DNA of 64,000 nucleotides, taken from assembly GCA_050084985.1 (NCBI GenBank), contig JBITNC010000002.1, positions 12,710,001-12,774,000 of the forward strand, written 5' to 3'. A program made the translations under genes and the position numbers. The stretch comes from Nageia nagi (taxonomy: Eukaryota; Pinophyta). The notes under the pieces are model-generated. The model did no database searches, was not told where the DNA came from, and saw nothing but the letters and a program-made list of their open reading frames with translations. Every line of letters begins with the position of its first letter. Position 1 is the first letter of the stretch. Below, one piece after another: positions 50,341-62,616 of this stretch.

Positions 50341-50799
50341 AGAATCATAATACATAACTAAGAAGAAGGAAAAAATAGTAAATATGGCTTATGCACCTCC
50401 ACTACCCCTATGTTAACAAGATCAAATACAACAAGTAGTTTAAGGTATACATTTTGAATTTAGCCAAGGCTTATTTTGAGAGATTTGATGAAGATGGGTT
50501 CATTGCAGCCATTAGCTAGATAAGAAGATGATAATAGTATTTCAATGGAAAATTCAGATTCTTATTATACTTATGATCAAACAAGATATCATTCTACAAA
50601 TATTTGTAAAGCATTAGAAGCTACAATCTTGGACCTTATTGCATAGGGGAAATATGAAATTAATTAGAGTACTTTAGATCCATAGGATTCAGTAAATATA
50701 GTTTTAGTAGATAAAAATGTTTATGCTACATTAAGAATGTGGTGTCCAAGGTACATTCCAAATATGATTACTACTAAATAAGTATCCCACCTAATCCTA

Positions 50800-53700
50800 A
50801 AGCTTACATCATGATTGAGCAATTGAAAATTACTCCTGCTAAGATTAGCTTGTATGATTTTATATCTACATTTGAAACACATCAAGAGATATTGTATACT
50901 TTGTTCAAGAAAGAAATTATTTTTACCAATATGATTGCTATTATTTTTTTAGAAAAACTTAGGTCTATTAAGGAATGTTATGGAATTTCATTTAATATTA
51001 TAAAAAACTTAGTAAAGAAATTATTGATGAATGTTTAGCCTTATACATCACACCTATGATAATGGGATGGGAAATAAAAAGAACAATGGTAGATAATGGA
51101 TCAGTTGTTAAGGTGTTCTTTTATAATTTTTTTATACAACTTCAAGAAAAAGGTATAAAGATACCTCCTTTAGAATAAGCCACATTTCAAATTAGAGCAT
51201 ATAATAGCTCCTAAAAAAGGCCACTTGGAATAGATACTTAGAATAGTTGAAACTTAGTTTTAGGTTTTGGATTCCAAATTATCCAAAACCATCAAGAATT
51301 TGACTTTGTAATATGGATGTAGTACCATCAACAATGCTTGGCAAGTTCAAATTTGAATATCAAGATGAAGTACATATAGTAATAGGGGATCCAAAATCAT
51401 ATGTGTTATGCAATATGATGGAAATGGAGGAGTTCATAATGACTTGTCCTAGGGATGAAATTGAAAATTTGGATGTAGGTCCAACAATGATAAAAATATA
51501 AAAATAACCTCAAATTGTATAGATAGGTATGGGAACGTACAAAATTGAGAGCTTTGATTAATTAATATCTATCAAATATATGGGATGATAAAAAATAATC
51601 AATGTAGAAGGCTTTCAATGACATGCAATATTATCTAAATGCTATCAATGGAGTGAAAATGGTGAAGATGATAGTGGTTCTTGCTCTATCATGATAGTAT
51701 CTCATCAACCAGTTACCTCAATGAAGGATCATATGATGGACACAACAAGTAAAATTTTCCATCTCCTTTTGTACATAAATACATGATAGAAAATTACAAG
51801 TATGAAGGAGGGGGTTTAAGTAAATTAGAATATGGTATGTCTTCCTTTCCTACTACTTTAGGAGGTCAAAATACTAGTAATGAATTAGGTAGTGATCAAA
51901 ATACAAAACAAACTATAGGATCTATTAAGTTTGTTAAATAATGTAATATGATTAAGCTTTTTGATGATATTGATGAAGATTTATGGCTTGATGATACTAT
52001 GATGATGATATCTTAGAATACATGGGGGCACATTTAGAATTACCTAAATCAAATGAGAAAAGGAAAATTAGCTACATTCTTAGCAAGTATGGGCATTTTA
52101 GAAAAGAGGTGAATTTTAATGAAGTGTTTTAGGTTCAGTACAAATATTATAATATAGATGATATTTAGGGATTGGAAGAGTTATCTTCATTATTGTAGAA
52201 AAAATATGAGTTAGCATTCCAAAATCAAGAGTTAACATATGTCAACATTGGAAAAAGTGATGAGGAGAGGTTGATAAAGGTTGGAAATGCCCTTCCAATA
52301 CCTTAACAAGAAAGGTACAAAAATAAGTTTATTGAAAATAATAAAAATTTTGCATGGTCTTATACTGATATACCTAGTTTTGATCCTTCTTTTGCTATTT
52401 GAAAGATATGAGTTTGTACTAATTTTTATGATATCAATAATGCTTATCCAAAAGATGATTTTCCATTTGCCAAATATCGATATGATTATGGATAGTATTA
52501 TTGGTCATGACACTTTATCTTTAATGCATGGATTTTCATGATGTAATAAAATTCTTATCAAACATTTTGATCAATAAAAGATTGCTTTTACTATACCTTG
52601 GGGAAATTTTTATTGCAAGGTTATGCCCTTTGGATTGAAAAATGCAAGTGCTACTTACCAAAGAGTAATGGTGTCTATGTTGCATGAGCATATTCATAAA
52701 TCAATGGAGGTTTATGTAGATGACATATTGGTCAAATCAAAGCAAGGTCAAGATCATTTGGATCTTTTTAAAGAGGTATTTAATTCTCAAAAGGTATAAG
52801 TTTAGAATAAAACATCAAATGTGTTCTTTTAGTGTTACTTTTAGGAAAATTGCTTAGTTTTATGATCTCAAAAAGAGGTATTGAGGTGGATCATAAGAAT
52901 GTCGAAGCTGTAGTGAGTATGCCAACTCCAAAGAACCTCAAATGGTTAAGGAGTCTTCAAGTGAAGATAAATTTGGGAAGAAGGTTCATTTCTCAACTTG
53001 GGGATATGTTTAGGACATTTACTTGTTTGTTAAAAAAGGATGTCAAGTTTATATGGGATGATAAGTGTTAAAAAATCATTTGAAGATATAAAATAATATT
53101 TTCTCAATCCCCCTATTTTAGTACCAATGGATTTTAAAAAAGAAGCATATCTTTATATATCATCCATATTATATACCTTGGGATCAATGTTATGTCAAAT
53201 TGATGATGAAAATAAAGGAGCAATATATCATCTTAGCAAAAATCTCATTGGTTATTTTAACTATAGAAAAACTAAGGCATTATCTTTTTTATTGCACTAC
53301 ATATGTTATCATCCCAGTTAATCCATTGAAATATCTTGTAGTAAAGCAACATGTGTCAAGAAGGGTAGCTAAGTGGTCAATGTTATTACAAGAGTTCGAT
53401 ATCAATATGGTGAAGCAAACATCTATGAAAGGATAAGTAATCACATATTTGATAGTAGAATTTTCCCAAACAAATGGAACAATGATGCATAAAGAATTTT
53501 TAGATGAATATGATGAGGATTCACATTATCAATAGTATGATGGTGAGGAGATGATTTTCCCAAATGAGTTCATTTATTATTCTAAGGGAAAACCTATAGC
53601 TTAAACATTGTATTTTGATGGATCCAAGTGTACTTATGGGGTAAGTGGAGGTATTGTTCTAGTGTCACCTTCTAATGAGGTAATCCCTATGTCATATAAA

Positions 53701-54035
53701 CTTAGCTTTGATTGCACTAATAGCATAGCAGAATATGAAGCTCTAATTTTGGATTTGAAAGCAACTATAGCTCTAAAAAAATAAAAGACTTAGAGACATA
53801 TGGTGATTCATAACTTGTTGTAAATCAAGTCAATGATACATATAATATAAAAAATTAAAAATTTGAAACCATACAAGATATTGGTTGTTGAATTGCTTGA
53901 TGAGTCTGATAGGTATAGTATTCAAAATATTCCAAGAACTAACAATAGGTATGCAAATACTATATATCCATACATAGCTCAATATTCTAGAAGCTATTGT
54001 AATATGTCTTGAGCTTATTTTTTCTATTTTGTATG
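50800..54035 (+). pseudogene. Tat-like Ty3-gypsy pol relic with second RNase H
   Basis: A block KITPAKISLYDFISTFETHQ (50825) is the region before the protease of this gypsy type. RT: CKVMPFGLKNASATYQRVM (52615), then VYVDDILVKSKQGQDHLDLF (52710) with the YVDD box. GIEVDHKNVEAVVSMPTPKN (52873) and a broken RNase H follow. Next comes FPNEFIYYSKGKPIA and LYFDGSKCTYGVSGGIVLVS (53560-53670), then SIAEYEALILDLKATIALKK. This is a second RNase H with the DGS and AEYEAL blocks typical of the extra RNase H of Tat/Ogre-type elements. IQNIPRTNNRYANTI ends it. Stops and frame changes occur throughout; no integrase is readable to its right. Confidence 0.75.
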
Positions 54036-55247
54036 GCATAGGTAGACTCCTTGTGTTAATTCTAGAAGTTATAGTTTGGTTTTAATTGAAAATGTGTTAA
54101 GTATGGTGGATTTTGGAATGACATTCAGCAAGGTATGGGTGGGCCTCAATTTTGTCTATAGACTAGACTTGATGAGTGATGACATAAGCAAAGGGGCTCA
54201 AGTAATAAATAAACATTTTAATTTCAATCTATCGAAGCCCAAAGAGAAATGACATTATCACTATAGTTTCTATGTTTAAGATAATGGTAGTTTTGAGTCT
54301 TGAGAGTCCACCATGAGTCTATAACTTAAATTTTCCATTTTGAAAAGAGAAAAGAATAGGATGACATCATTATCGAGCAAAATACTTTTTTAACCTAATA
54401 GTGAAGCATGATGACATCACTCAAGGAGGAAGTAACCCTTAAAGAAGTGAATAAACAACTAGAAAGCTCCAAAATTGACATAAATAGTTGAAAATGCTTT
54501 AGAAATAAAGCATAGCTCTAGATACTCTAGGAAGAAAGAAAATGATCAAGTAGAGGTAGTCACAACTCCCATGCATTCTAGTATAGAGATACATCCACAT
54601 TGCAAGAAGTAGTTAAGCATTATTTTAATAGGCCAAATTTATTGAGCCATTTTTGTAACCATTTTAATTCAGTTACTTTGTAACCATCCTAGAGTAGCTT
54701 AAATAGACCTAAAGTGATGCAAAAAGGGTATGAATCCAAAGTACTATCCTTTGCCTCTATTTTTTGAGACCTTTTACTTTCACTAGCAATATTATACTAT
54801 ATTGACCTTTCTTTGCCAACACTTGTTAAAATTATTCTTAATTTGGTCATATTGTAGCAATAGATGAATGTTTCTAGAATAATAAAGCAAGGTGTTGGAA
54901 TAACTATGTTTGTTACATTTTAGATGTATGCTAAGTGTAGACACCTAAAAATGTCCCCTTTTTAACTAGTAAACATTGAAATAATCATAACTCTTCACAA
55001 CAATATAAAATAGGTCTAAAAACCCTATTATTGGATAGCCCCCATTGAGTACATGCAAAACAAGTGGTCACATGACTCTTTTTAGGTAAAATTGGCTATT
55101 AGGTAGTCATTTTAATATTATCACAAAATTGAAAGCCAGTCACCAATGACCCAAGACAGTCATCAGCATTTTGAGGTGATCGTCGGTGTTCGTATGGCAA
55201 TCATCGGTGACTCTATAATAGCCAAACAAGAAGCCAAAATAGCGAGA

Positions 55248-55271
55248 GAAAGTTGAAACGTTTCAACTTTC
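55248..55271. repeat. Perfect 24-base palindrome
   Basis: The two 12-base halves (GAAAGTTGAAAC and its complement) meet without a spacer between 55259 and 55260. It lies about 100 bases upstream of the TATA-like sequence of the LTR-like stretch. Confidence 0.9.
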
Positions 55272-56334
55272 CAAGATGATGTGGATAGAGGGGGTCAGTT
55301 ATGACCTACAGTGGCTTTTCACTTCCTCTTACCAGCCTTTGAACATCTCACCCAAAATCTATAAATACAAGCTAATACAAAGCAAAAAAGAGAGAATCTT
55401 GACCCATCTTTGAAGTAGGGTAATGTTGCCAAAATCTTGTGAGCTCATACCTTTTATTATTTGATGCATATTTTCAATTCAATACATATCATACATAGAT
55501 GCTTTGATGTTATTATCTTTTGCATGTGTGTAGGATTTACAGGTTGTTCATATCAAGGAGAGAAGCAAGCAAATCTAAAACAATGGAGATCTAATACTCT
55601 TATTTTGGCAAATGGCATTTGTAAAAGTCCCTTCCAAGGGCAAATTGTAGTTTGAACTAAAAATCAATATTAATTTATAATTACAACATTTCTATTTATT
55701 TTACATAATTTGAGGTTCAATGAAGATTTAAGAATAATTTGCATTTCATGTTATTCTACATTCCAGCTTTATTTTCACTACAACATTCTAGTGCTAGAAG
55801 GAGGGCCATTCTGTTATTGATAAGGGGGGTTTTTTGTTTTAAAATGATTTTACCTTTTTGTTACCTAGTTTATTTGAATTTCTCCATATACTAACTTCAA
55901 ATTTTGCATTCTGTGCATTTTAGAAAATCTATTGCAGAAACACCAATGACTATAATTGAACACCGATGACTCAGAAGGAATGCTAGCATTTTATAAAGTA
56001 ATCCAGACTAAATGCCAGCGATTGGAATTGGATGTCGGTGACTCAGAATAAATGCCAGCGACCTCTTTCTAAACACCGGTGACTCATACTCCAGGTCATT
56101 TTGTCTCTTTTTGTTATTTCTAAAAAAATAAAATAAAATATATAATATGTTGTCAAAATGGAAGGATGCTTTTGAATGTGATTCCTTTGCCTAGAATACA
56201 TATAAGAATGGGTAGAAAAGATTAAATGCATATTTTTTATTAATTTATTTTATCTAAAATGTTATGTATTTACTTTCATGTTTTGGGTGAAGGGTACGTA
56301 CACATTAAATACTTTTTATCTTGTCTACTTATGC

Positions 56335-57030
56335 TCTCCCTTTGTACTTCGTGCGATCTAAGGTGACTAGAATAGACCGGATAAGAAGGAGTAATTAATT
56401 TTTCTTTTCTTTCACATTCACAATATCATTAATTTGGTTAATTTACCCACACATAATGACCTCTTACCAAGTTTGCCCTTACCACTCCATTGGAGGTCAA
56501 AGGGATATGTGACTAATAAGAGGAGGTAATTTACTACACATAATACTTCCACAATTGGAAGGGGTAAATGAATCACATTTAATTTGGAATGAACTTAAGG
56601 AAAATAAATCGAGGCTTGGGTAGTGTAAATCATATTAAAAGGTTAATAAATTGGAGGGATTCAAATACACTAAGTACTTTCACTTAACAAAGTATGCTCT
56701 CACTTTTGCGCTTCAAGCGATCCTAAGTGATCATAAATAAGTTAAGTGAAAGAGGTAAAAATTATTTACATTTTATTTAGAAACATACTTCACATTAACA
56801 CTCTTAAAGAGGTCTACCCTTACCACTCCATTGGAGGTCGAAGGGATGTGACTCTTGGAGGAGTAATTGAACCTCACTTAATTAATTTATCTACACTTAA
56901 TGGCTTTTTACTAAGTCTGGTCTTACCACTCCATTGGAGGTCGAAGAGATATGTGACTAGTAAGAAGAGGGAATTTATCACATATAAAACTTCCACAACT
57001 AGAAGGAGTTAATGAACATCATTAAGAGGT
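56335..57030. repeat. Local repeats containing a CTCCATTGGAG hairpin
   Basis: TTACCACTCCATTGGAGGTC occurs three times, starting at 56479, 56820 and 56923, each followed by a variant of AAGGGATATGTGACT. A longer block (about 56437-56582) aligns with 56881-57027. An upstream landmark GCGATCTAAGGTGAC (56352) matches GCGATCCTAAGTGATC (56709). CTCCA-T-TGGAG is self-complementary. Confidence 0.75.
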
Positions 57031-57405
57031 TGGATAATGAATCGCATTATAATTAAAAAGAACAACGGGGTTTATTAAGGTCAAGATTCACTTAAAATAA
57101 ACTTTGATTGCATCACATTAAGATAAGATAAGTAAATGGACATGAATGTTTGGGAGGGTAGTATGCATAAATGTACTTTACTTATTTAAATGCATTTCAT
57201 AAGGCCTTAAAGGAATAATTGAACATTAACGAGTTGGATGTCACTACCAACCATTAATTCTTACTTCTTTGTAACCATCGACATAACATACTTGAAGCCA
57301 TAGAGCCAGTTACACTTGGAGGTGATGACCAAGGTAACTTTCCTTTAGGTAGGAGTCAAAAATGGAGACTCATCTAGAACCAAGCCAAAAGCCATAGAAA
57401 CTTGT

Positions 57406-57847
57406 TGTTAGAAAATTATATATTCTGGAGCAATGGAATGCATAAAATATTGCAGAAAATATAAACATAGAAAATGCATAAACAAGAGAGACACAGATAT
57501 ACATGGTTCACCTAGTTTGGGCTACATCCACACTAAACAGCCTGTCCTTCCTTTCTATTATCCAGTAAAGTGAAGAGATACAACCTATAGTAGATCCACT
57601 GTAATATCCTCTATTTTCTCTCATAGTATCACATCTCTATTTTTGCTCACCAACGCACATCTACTACTATGCACTCATACAAAGAGAGGGGTTTTTATCT
57701 AGGGTAAAAAACCCTAAACCAAACATAAGTTATACCATTAGATCATTCAACTAATGAACGGCCCATATTGACATCTATTTTTAGCTTCCTGGGGTATACA
57801 TCTGACTGTAACAAAGAACTCTAAATAATCATGCTCCACACACAACA
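57406..57847 (-). repeat. 3' LTR of Tork-like element
   Basis: 442 bp, TG...CA ends, preceded on the plus strand by CTTGT and followed by the polypurine complement ATCTCCCACTT. Confidence 0.95.
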
Positions 57848-57949
57848 ATCTCCCACTTGGAGAATGATTGTAGCAACTCCACCACTGCTTCATTTGCTGG
57901 ATAATGACTCCTCTTTAGACCTAGCTATTTCTCATCTTCATCATCATCC

Positions 57950-60900
57950 TTGAAGACCAATTGAAACTGAGCATATTCTCAATTTCTCCTTGGTTACAAC
58001 TTTTTTTAGCATATCTACAGGATTCTGGCTAGTATGTATCTTTTCCAGCTTTATCTCTCCATCTTCCAACACTAATCATATGAAATGGTACTTGAGCTGT
58101 ATGTGTTTAGTCCTAGAATGAAATGCTAAGTTCTTTGCAAGATGAATTGCACTTTGGTTATCACTGTATAGCATCCCCATATCATGCTCCTTACCCAATT
58201 CACTCATAAACCTTTGTAACCAAATCATTTCTTTACTAGCCTCTGTAGCAGCAACATACTCTGCTTCTATTATTGAAAGTGCAACAACACTTTGGATTTT
58301 TGAAACCCAACTGATAGCTGTTCCACCAATAGTAAATACATATCCTGTAGTGCTCTTCCTGCTATCTCTATCACCTACCATATCTACATCAACATTTCCC
58401 TGTAGGGAAATGTTTGAACCACCAAAGCATAATGCTTGATTTGTGGTACCTTTCAAATATCTGAGAATCCATTTCACTGCCATCCAATGTTCCTTTCTTG
58501 GATTATTCATTTACCTACTTACAACTCCCATTGCATATGCAATATTAGGCCTTATGCAAACCATTGCATACATTAAGCTTCCAACTGCTAATGCATATGG
58601 AACTTTAGACATATAATCCATGTCTTCTTGGGTCTTTGGGCACATTTCCTTACTAGGTTTGAAATGGCTAGCAAAAGGTGTACTAACTGGTTTTGCATTG
58701 TGCATATTAAATCTTTTCAATACCTTTTGTATGTACTCATTCTGAGATAATGTTAATATGTGATTTTTCCTATCTCTAGTGATTCTCATACCAAGGATTT
58801 GTTTTGCAGCTCCCAAATCCTTCATTGTAAATGAATTTGCCAATTTTCTTTTGAGCACATTTATTTCCTACATGTTAGACCCTGCAACAAGCATGTCATC
58901 TACATACAATAACAACATAATATAGCTACCATCATTTTTCTTTTTCAAATAAACACAATGATCAGAATGACATCTAATGTAACCTTGTTTGGACATAAAC
59001 TTGTCAAATTTTAGATACCATTACCTTGGAGCATATTTTAAGCCATACAAGCTCTTCTTCAACTTGCACACTAGTTTCTCCTTCCCTTTCACCTCATATC
59101 CTTGTGGCTGCCGCATATATATCTCTTCCTCCAAATCCCCATGGAGAAAGGCTATCTTTACATCTAACTGCTCAAGATGCAAATCTTCAGCTAATACAAG
59201 ACTAAAAATAGTTCTGATTGAAGTCATTTTAACAATAGGAGAAAATATTTCATCAAAATCAATACCTTTCTTCTGTGCAAACCCCTTCACCACAAGTCTA
59301 GCTTTGTACCTTTGATTTCCTCCATCTTCTTCCTTCAACCTGTAAACCCATTTATTCTTCAGTGTAGTTTTTCCTGCAAGCAACCTAACTAAGTCCCAAG
59401 TTTGGTTATGCATTAAGGAATCCATCTCTTCTTCCATGGCTTCCTCCCACTTCTTCCTACTTTCAACCTGCATTGCTTCTTCATAACATTTAGGTTCACC
59501 AGAATCAGTCAACAATAAATAATATAATGAAGGAGAGTATCGTTCAGGGGGTCTACTTATCCTGGTAGATCTTCTAACACCACTTTCAGGTGTTTGGAGT
59601 GCCTGTTGCTATTGTGGTTGTTGGTTATTATTATTTTCAGGCACCTTTACTTTTTCAATGATTTCATCAAGAACTACGTATTCCTTATTTTTTTTTTCTT
59701 GTTTCTTTTCATGTAACTAATTCTTATAGAAGACCTTTTCATTGAATATTACATCTCTACTCCTAATGATTTTGTGATTTTCATAATCATATAAGCGATA
59801 ACCAAAATCATTAACACCATATCCAATAAAGGTACATTTCTTTAACTTTGCCTCAAGCTTTGTTCTATTTTCTTTATCAATATGGACAAAGGCCTCATAA
59901 CCAAAAGGCTTTAAAAAGGAGTAGTTTACCTTTTTACCTGTCCATGCTTCCTCTAGAACACCACCATCCAAGGAACTTGAAGACCCTCTATTTATTAGAT
60001 AAACAGCAGTATCTACAGCTTCTACCCAAAACTGTAAAGGCAATCCTGCATGCAATTGCATGCACCTTGTACGCTCCATGATTATCATTTTCATCCTTTC
60101 TGACACACCATTTTCTTGTGGTGTTCTTGGAACTATCTTCTCTCTATGAATTCCATGTTCTGAATAGTACCTATCAAACTCTTTACTACAATATTCACCT
60201 CCATTGTCTAATCTAAGACACTTCAATTTCTTTCCTGTCTCAATCTCAACCAAAGCTTTCCATTTCTTGAAAGTATCAAATACATCAAATTTATTCTTAA
60301 TACAATAAATCCAAGTTTTTCTAGTTGCATCATCAATAAAGGTAACATAATAATGAGAGCCATCGAGAGATGATACCTGAGCAGGTCCCCATACATCTGT
60401 ATGCACAAGCTCTAATTTTTGGCTCTTCTTTTCTTTCCCAACTTTGAGAAATCTAACTCTCTTCTATTTTCCATAAATGCAATTCTCACATAAATCCAAA
60501 TCAACATTCTTCAAACCTAGCAACAAATTTCTTGAGTGAAGAATCTTCATCCCCTTTTCACTCATGTGTCCGAGCCTATGATGCCATAATGTTGCATCTG
60601 CTCCTTTGGAAGTTAAAGCATTAACAGAGTTAGAAATACCATTGCATAAATACAATGTACCATCCTTTTCACCTCTTGCTATTACTAGGGCTCCTTTGGT
60701 GACCTTCCAAGCTTTATCTGTGAAAGTTATCACACAACCTTCACTACCTAACTACCTTGTTGAAATCAGATTTTTCCTTAGATTTGGAACATGCCTTACC
60801 TCCTTTAGTAGCCATTGGTTTCCATTCTACTATTTTATAAGAACCTTACCCATTCCAATAATTTTACAGGGTTTATCATCACCCAAATGAACTTGTCCAA

Positions 60901-61836
60901 AATCTCCTTGAACATAGTCATGAAAATATTTCTTATTAGGTGTGGCATGGAATGAGGCCCCTGAATCTACCACCCAAGAATTATTAATATTTTCAAAAGA
61001 AAGAATCAAAGCATCTTGTAACACCTCACCTATCACATTTGCTTCATGATTGTTTTCTTGCTGTGCATCTCCTTCTTTTCCCTTCTGAGATCTACAGTCT
61101 CTCTTTAGGTGTACTTTCTTTCTGCATTTCTAGCACTCTAACCCCGATCTGGACTTGGATCTACCTTTCCTTGATTTACTACAATATTCTAAGCTCTTTC
61201 CTTTTTCCATTTTTCTTCCCCTAGAATCTGTACTCAAAGCATTTCCTGATGTCTCATCAGAGCTTTTCCGTCGCATTTCCTTGCTAAGGATAGCACCGAT
61301 AACATCATCAAACTTTAAAGTACTAGATCTAGACACAGAGTTACTAATGGCCATTACTAAACCATTCCAACTTTCTGGTAATGAGCACAAGAATAATAGA
61401 GCTCTAACTTCATCATCAAAGTTTACCTCTACAGAAATTAACTGACTTGTAACAGTATTAAAATCATTTAAATGATCTGCAATAGATCCACCTTCTTCAT
61501 ATTAAATAACCATTTCATAAGAAATACCTTGTTTGAGGTTGAGGGTTTTTTGTATAGTTTTGACAACATCTAAAACAAACCCTCTATCATTGTTTCCTTC
61601 AAAATATTGAAGGTAACTGATGTAGCAAGGCTCAACCGTATTGCTCTGAGTGCCTTTCTATCGAGAAGGTTCCAATCTTCATCTATCATATCCATCAATT
61701 TATTTGTTTTTCCACCCAATGGTAGGTACAGATCTTTTTGATATAGATAATCTTCCATCTGCATCTTCCATAGTGAGAAATTTTGGCTGTTAAATTTCTC
61801 GAACCTAAACTTACCATCTTTCACCATTGCTCCCAC
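57950..61836 (-). pseudogene. gag-pol pseudogene of Tork-like element
   Basis: From the right: Gag start KFRFEKFNSQNFSLWKMQME (61836-61570), then a frame change. Gag middle 61390-61130 (LPESWNGLV). Protease WVVDSGASFHAT (60980) keeps DSGA. Pre-integrase LWHHRLGHMSEKGM with CENC (60600-60470). Integrase 60406-59717 with MHTDVWGP, LRLDNGGEY and PRTPQENGVSER. RT 59515-58511 with [15 protein letters not shown] and LYVDDMLV. RNase H 58510-58076 with ADSRKSTTGY-like and EAEYVAATEA blocks, then a tail to about 57950. In-frame stops lie at 61130, 60830, 60464, 59717, 59609, 59021, 58868, 58511 and 58076; several replace Gln codons, fitting C-to-T decay. Catalytic motifs remain readable, so inactivation is by stops. 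Confidence 0.9.
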
Positions 61837-61902
61837 TCGAACGAGGAATCCTTCTTCCCTATGAGTTTATTAGCCAAATAGACCTTCAGCTCTGATACCA
61901 GT

Positions 61903-62344
61903 TGTTAGAAAATTATATATTCTAGAGCAATGGAATGCATAAAATATTGTAGAAAATATAAACACAAAAAATGCATAAACAAGAGAGACACACATATACG
62001 TGGTTCACCCAGTTTGGGCTACATCCACACCAAACAACCAGTCCCTCCTTTCTATTATCCAGTAAAGTGAAGAGATACAACCTATAGTAGATCTACTGTA
62101 ATATCCTCTATTTTCTCTCACAATATCATGTCTCTATTTCTACTCACCAACGCATGTCTACTACTATGCACTCATACAAAGAGAGGAGTTTTTATCTAGG
62201 GTAAAAGACCCTAAACCAAACATAAGTTCTACCGTCAGATCATTCAGCTAATGAACAGCCCAGATTGACATCTATTTTTAGCTTCCTGGGGTATACATTT
62301 GACTGCAATAAAGAACTCTAAACAATCATGCTCCACACACAACA
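61903..62344 (-). repeat. 5' LTR of Tork-like element
   Basis: 442 bp, about 93 percent identical to 57406-57847 by eye count. It is followed by CTTGT on the plus strand. Confidence 0.95.
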
Positions 62345-62616
62345 CTTGTAAATATTAGAATTACCCAACCTACCTTATTTAACACTTGACTAGTCAAAAC
62401 AAACTAGGAAAATTAAAAAGATTAAAAATAAACAACCCATATCATTCATTTAATTCAAGCATTAAAAATATGTGAAAAAGTTAAAGAAGATAATCACATC
62501 ATTAAAAGTAGATTTGCATATAGGCTATTTGTGCATTAAATTGTTTTCTCAAAAATATAATATAAAAGATAAAAATAGAGTTTCTTTTTTATGATGCTTG
62601 TTTATGATATCTAAAA
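62345..62616. other. Spacer between Tork-like element and its truncated copy
   Basis: AT-rich flank that begins with the target duplication CTTGT and ends where the second pol copy starts. No inverted or direct repeat is seen at the junction near 62616. Confidence 0.5.

Larger units (their letters stand above)
54936..57405 (+). repeat. LTR-like stretch, probably of the Tat-like element
   Basis: TGTAGACACCTAAAAATGTC at 54936 resembles the start of LTRs in Tat-type gypsy elements. A TATA-like CTATAAATACAAG lies at about 55360. The stretch contains clustered CACCGRTGACTC words, a 24-base palindrome and an internally repeated block at 56335-57030. No second copy is in the window and its right end is cut by the Tork-like insertion at 57406, so the identification rests on the terminal sequence and on its place 0.9 kb behind a Tat-like pol. 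Confidence 0.4.
57406..62344 (-). mobile_element. Decayed Ty1-copia element, Tork/Tnt1 type
   Basis: 4939 bp with 442-bp LTRs (57406-57847 and 61903-62344) and a perfect target duplication CTTGT (57401-57405 and 62345-62349). In minus sense a primer site TGGTATCAGAGC (61900-61889) sits two bases inside the 5' LTR, and a polypurine tract AAGTGGGAGAT (57858-57848) abuts the 3' LTR. By eye about 32 of 442 LTR positions differ, nearly all transitions. The polyprotein keeps one frame from late gag to RNase H but has about ten in-frame stops and one frameshift inside gag. Its target is the LTR-like stretch of the Tat-like relic. Confidence 0.95.
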
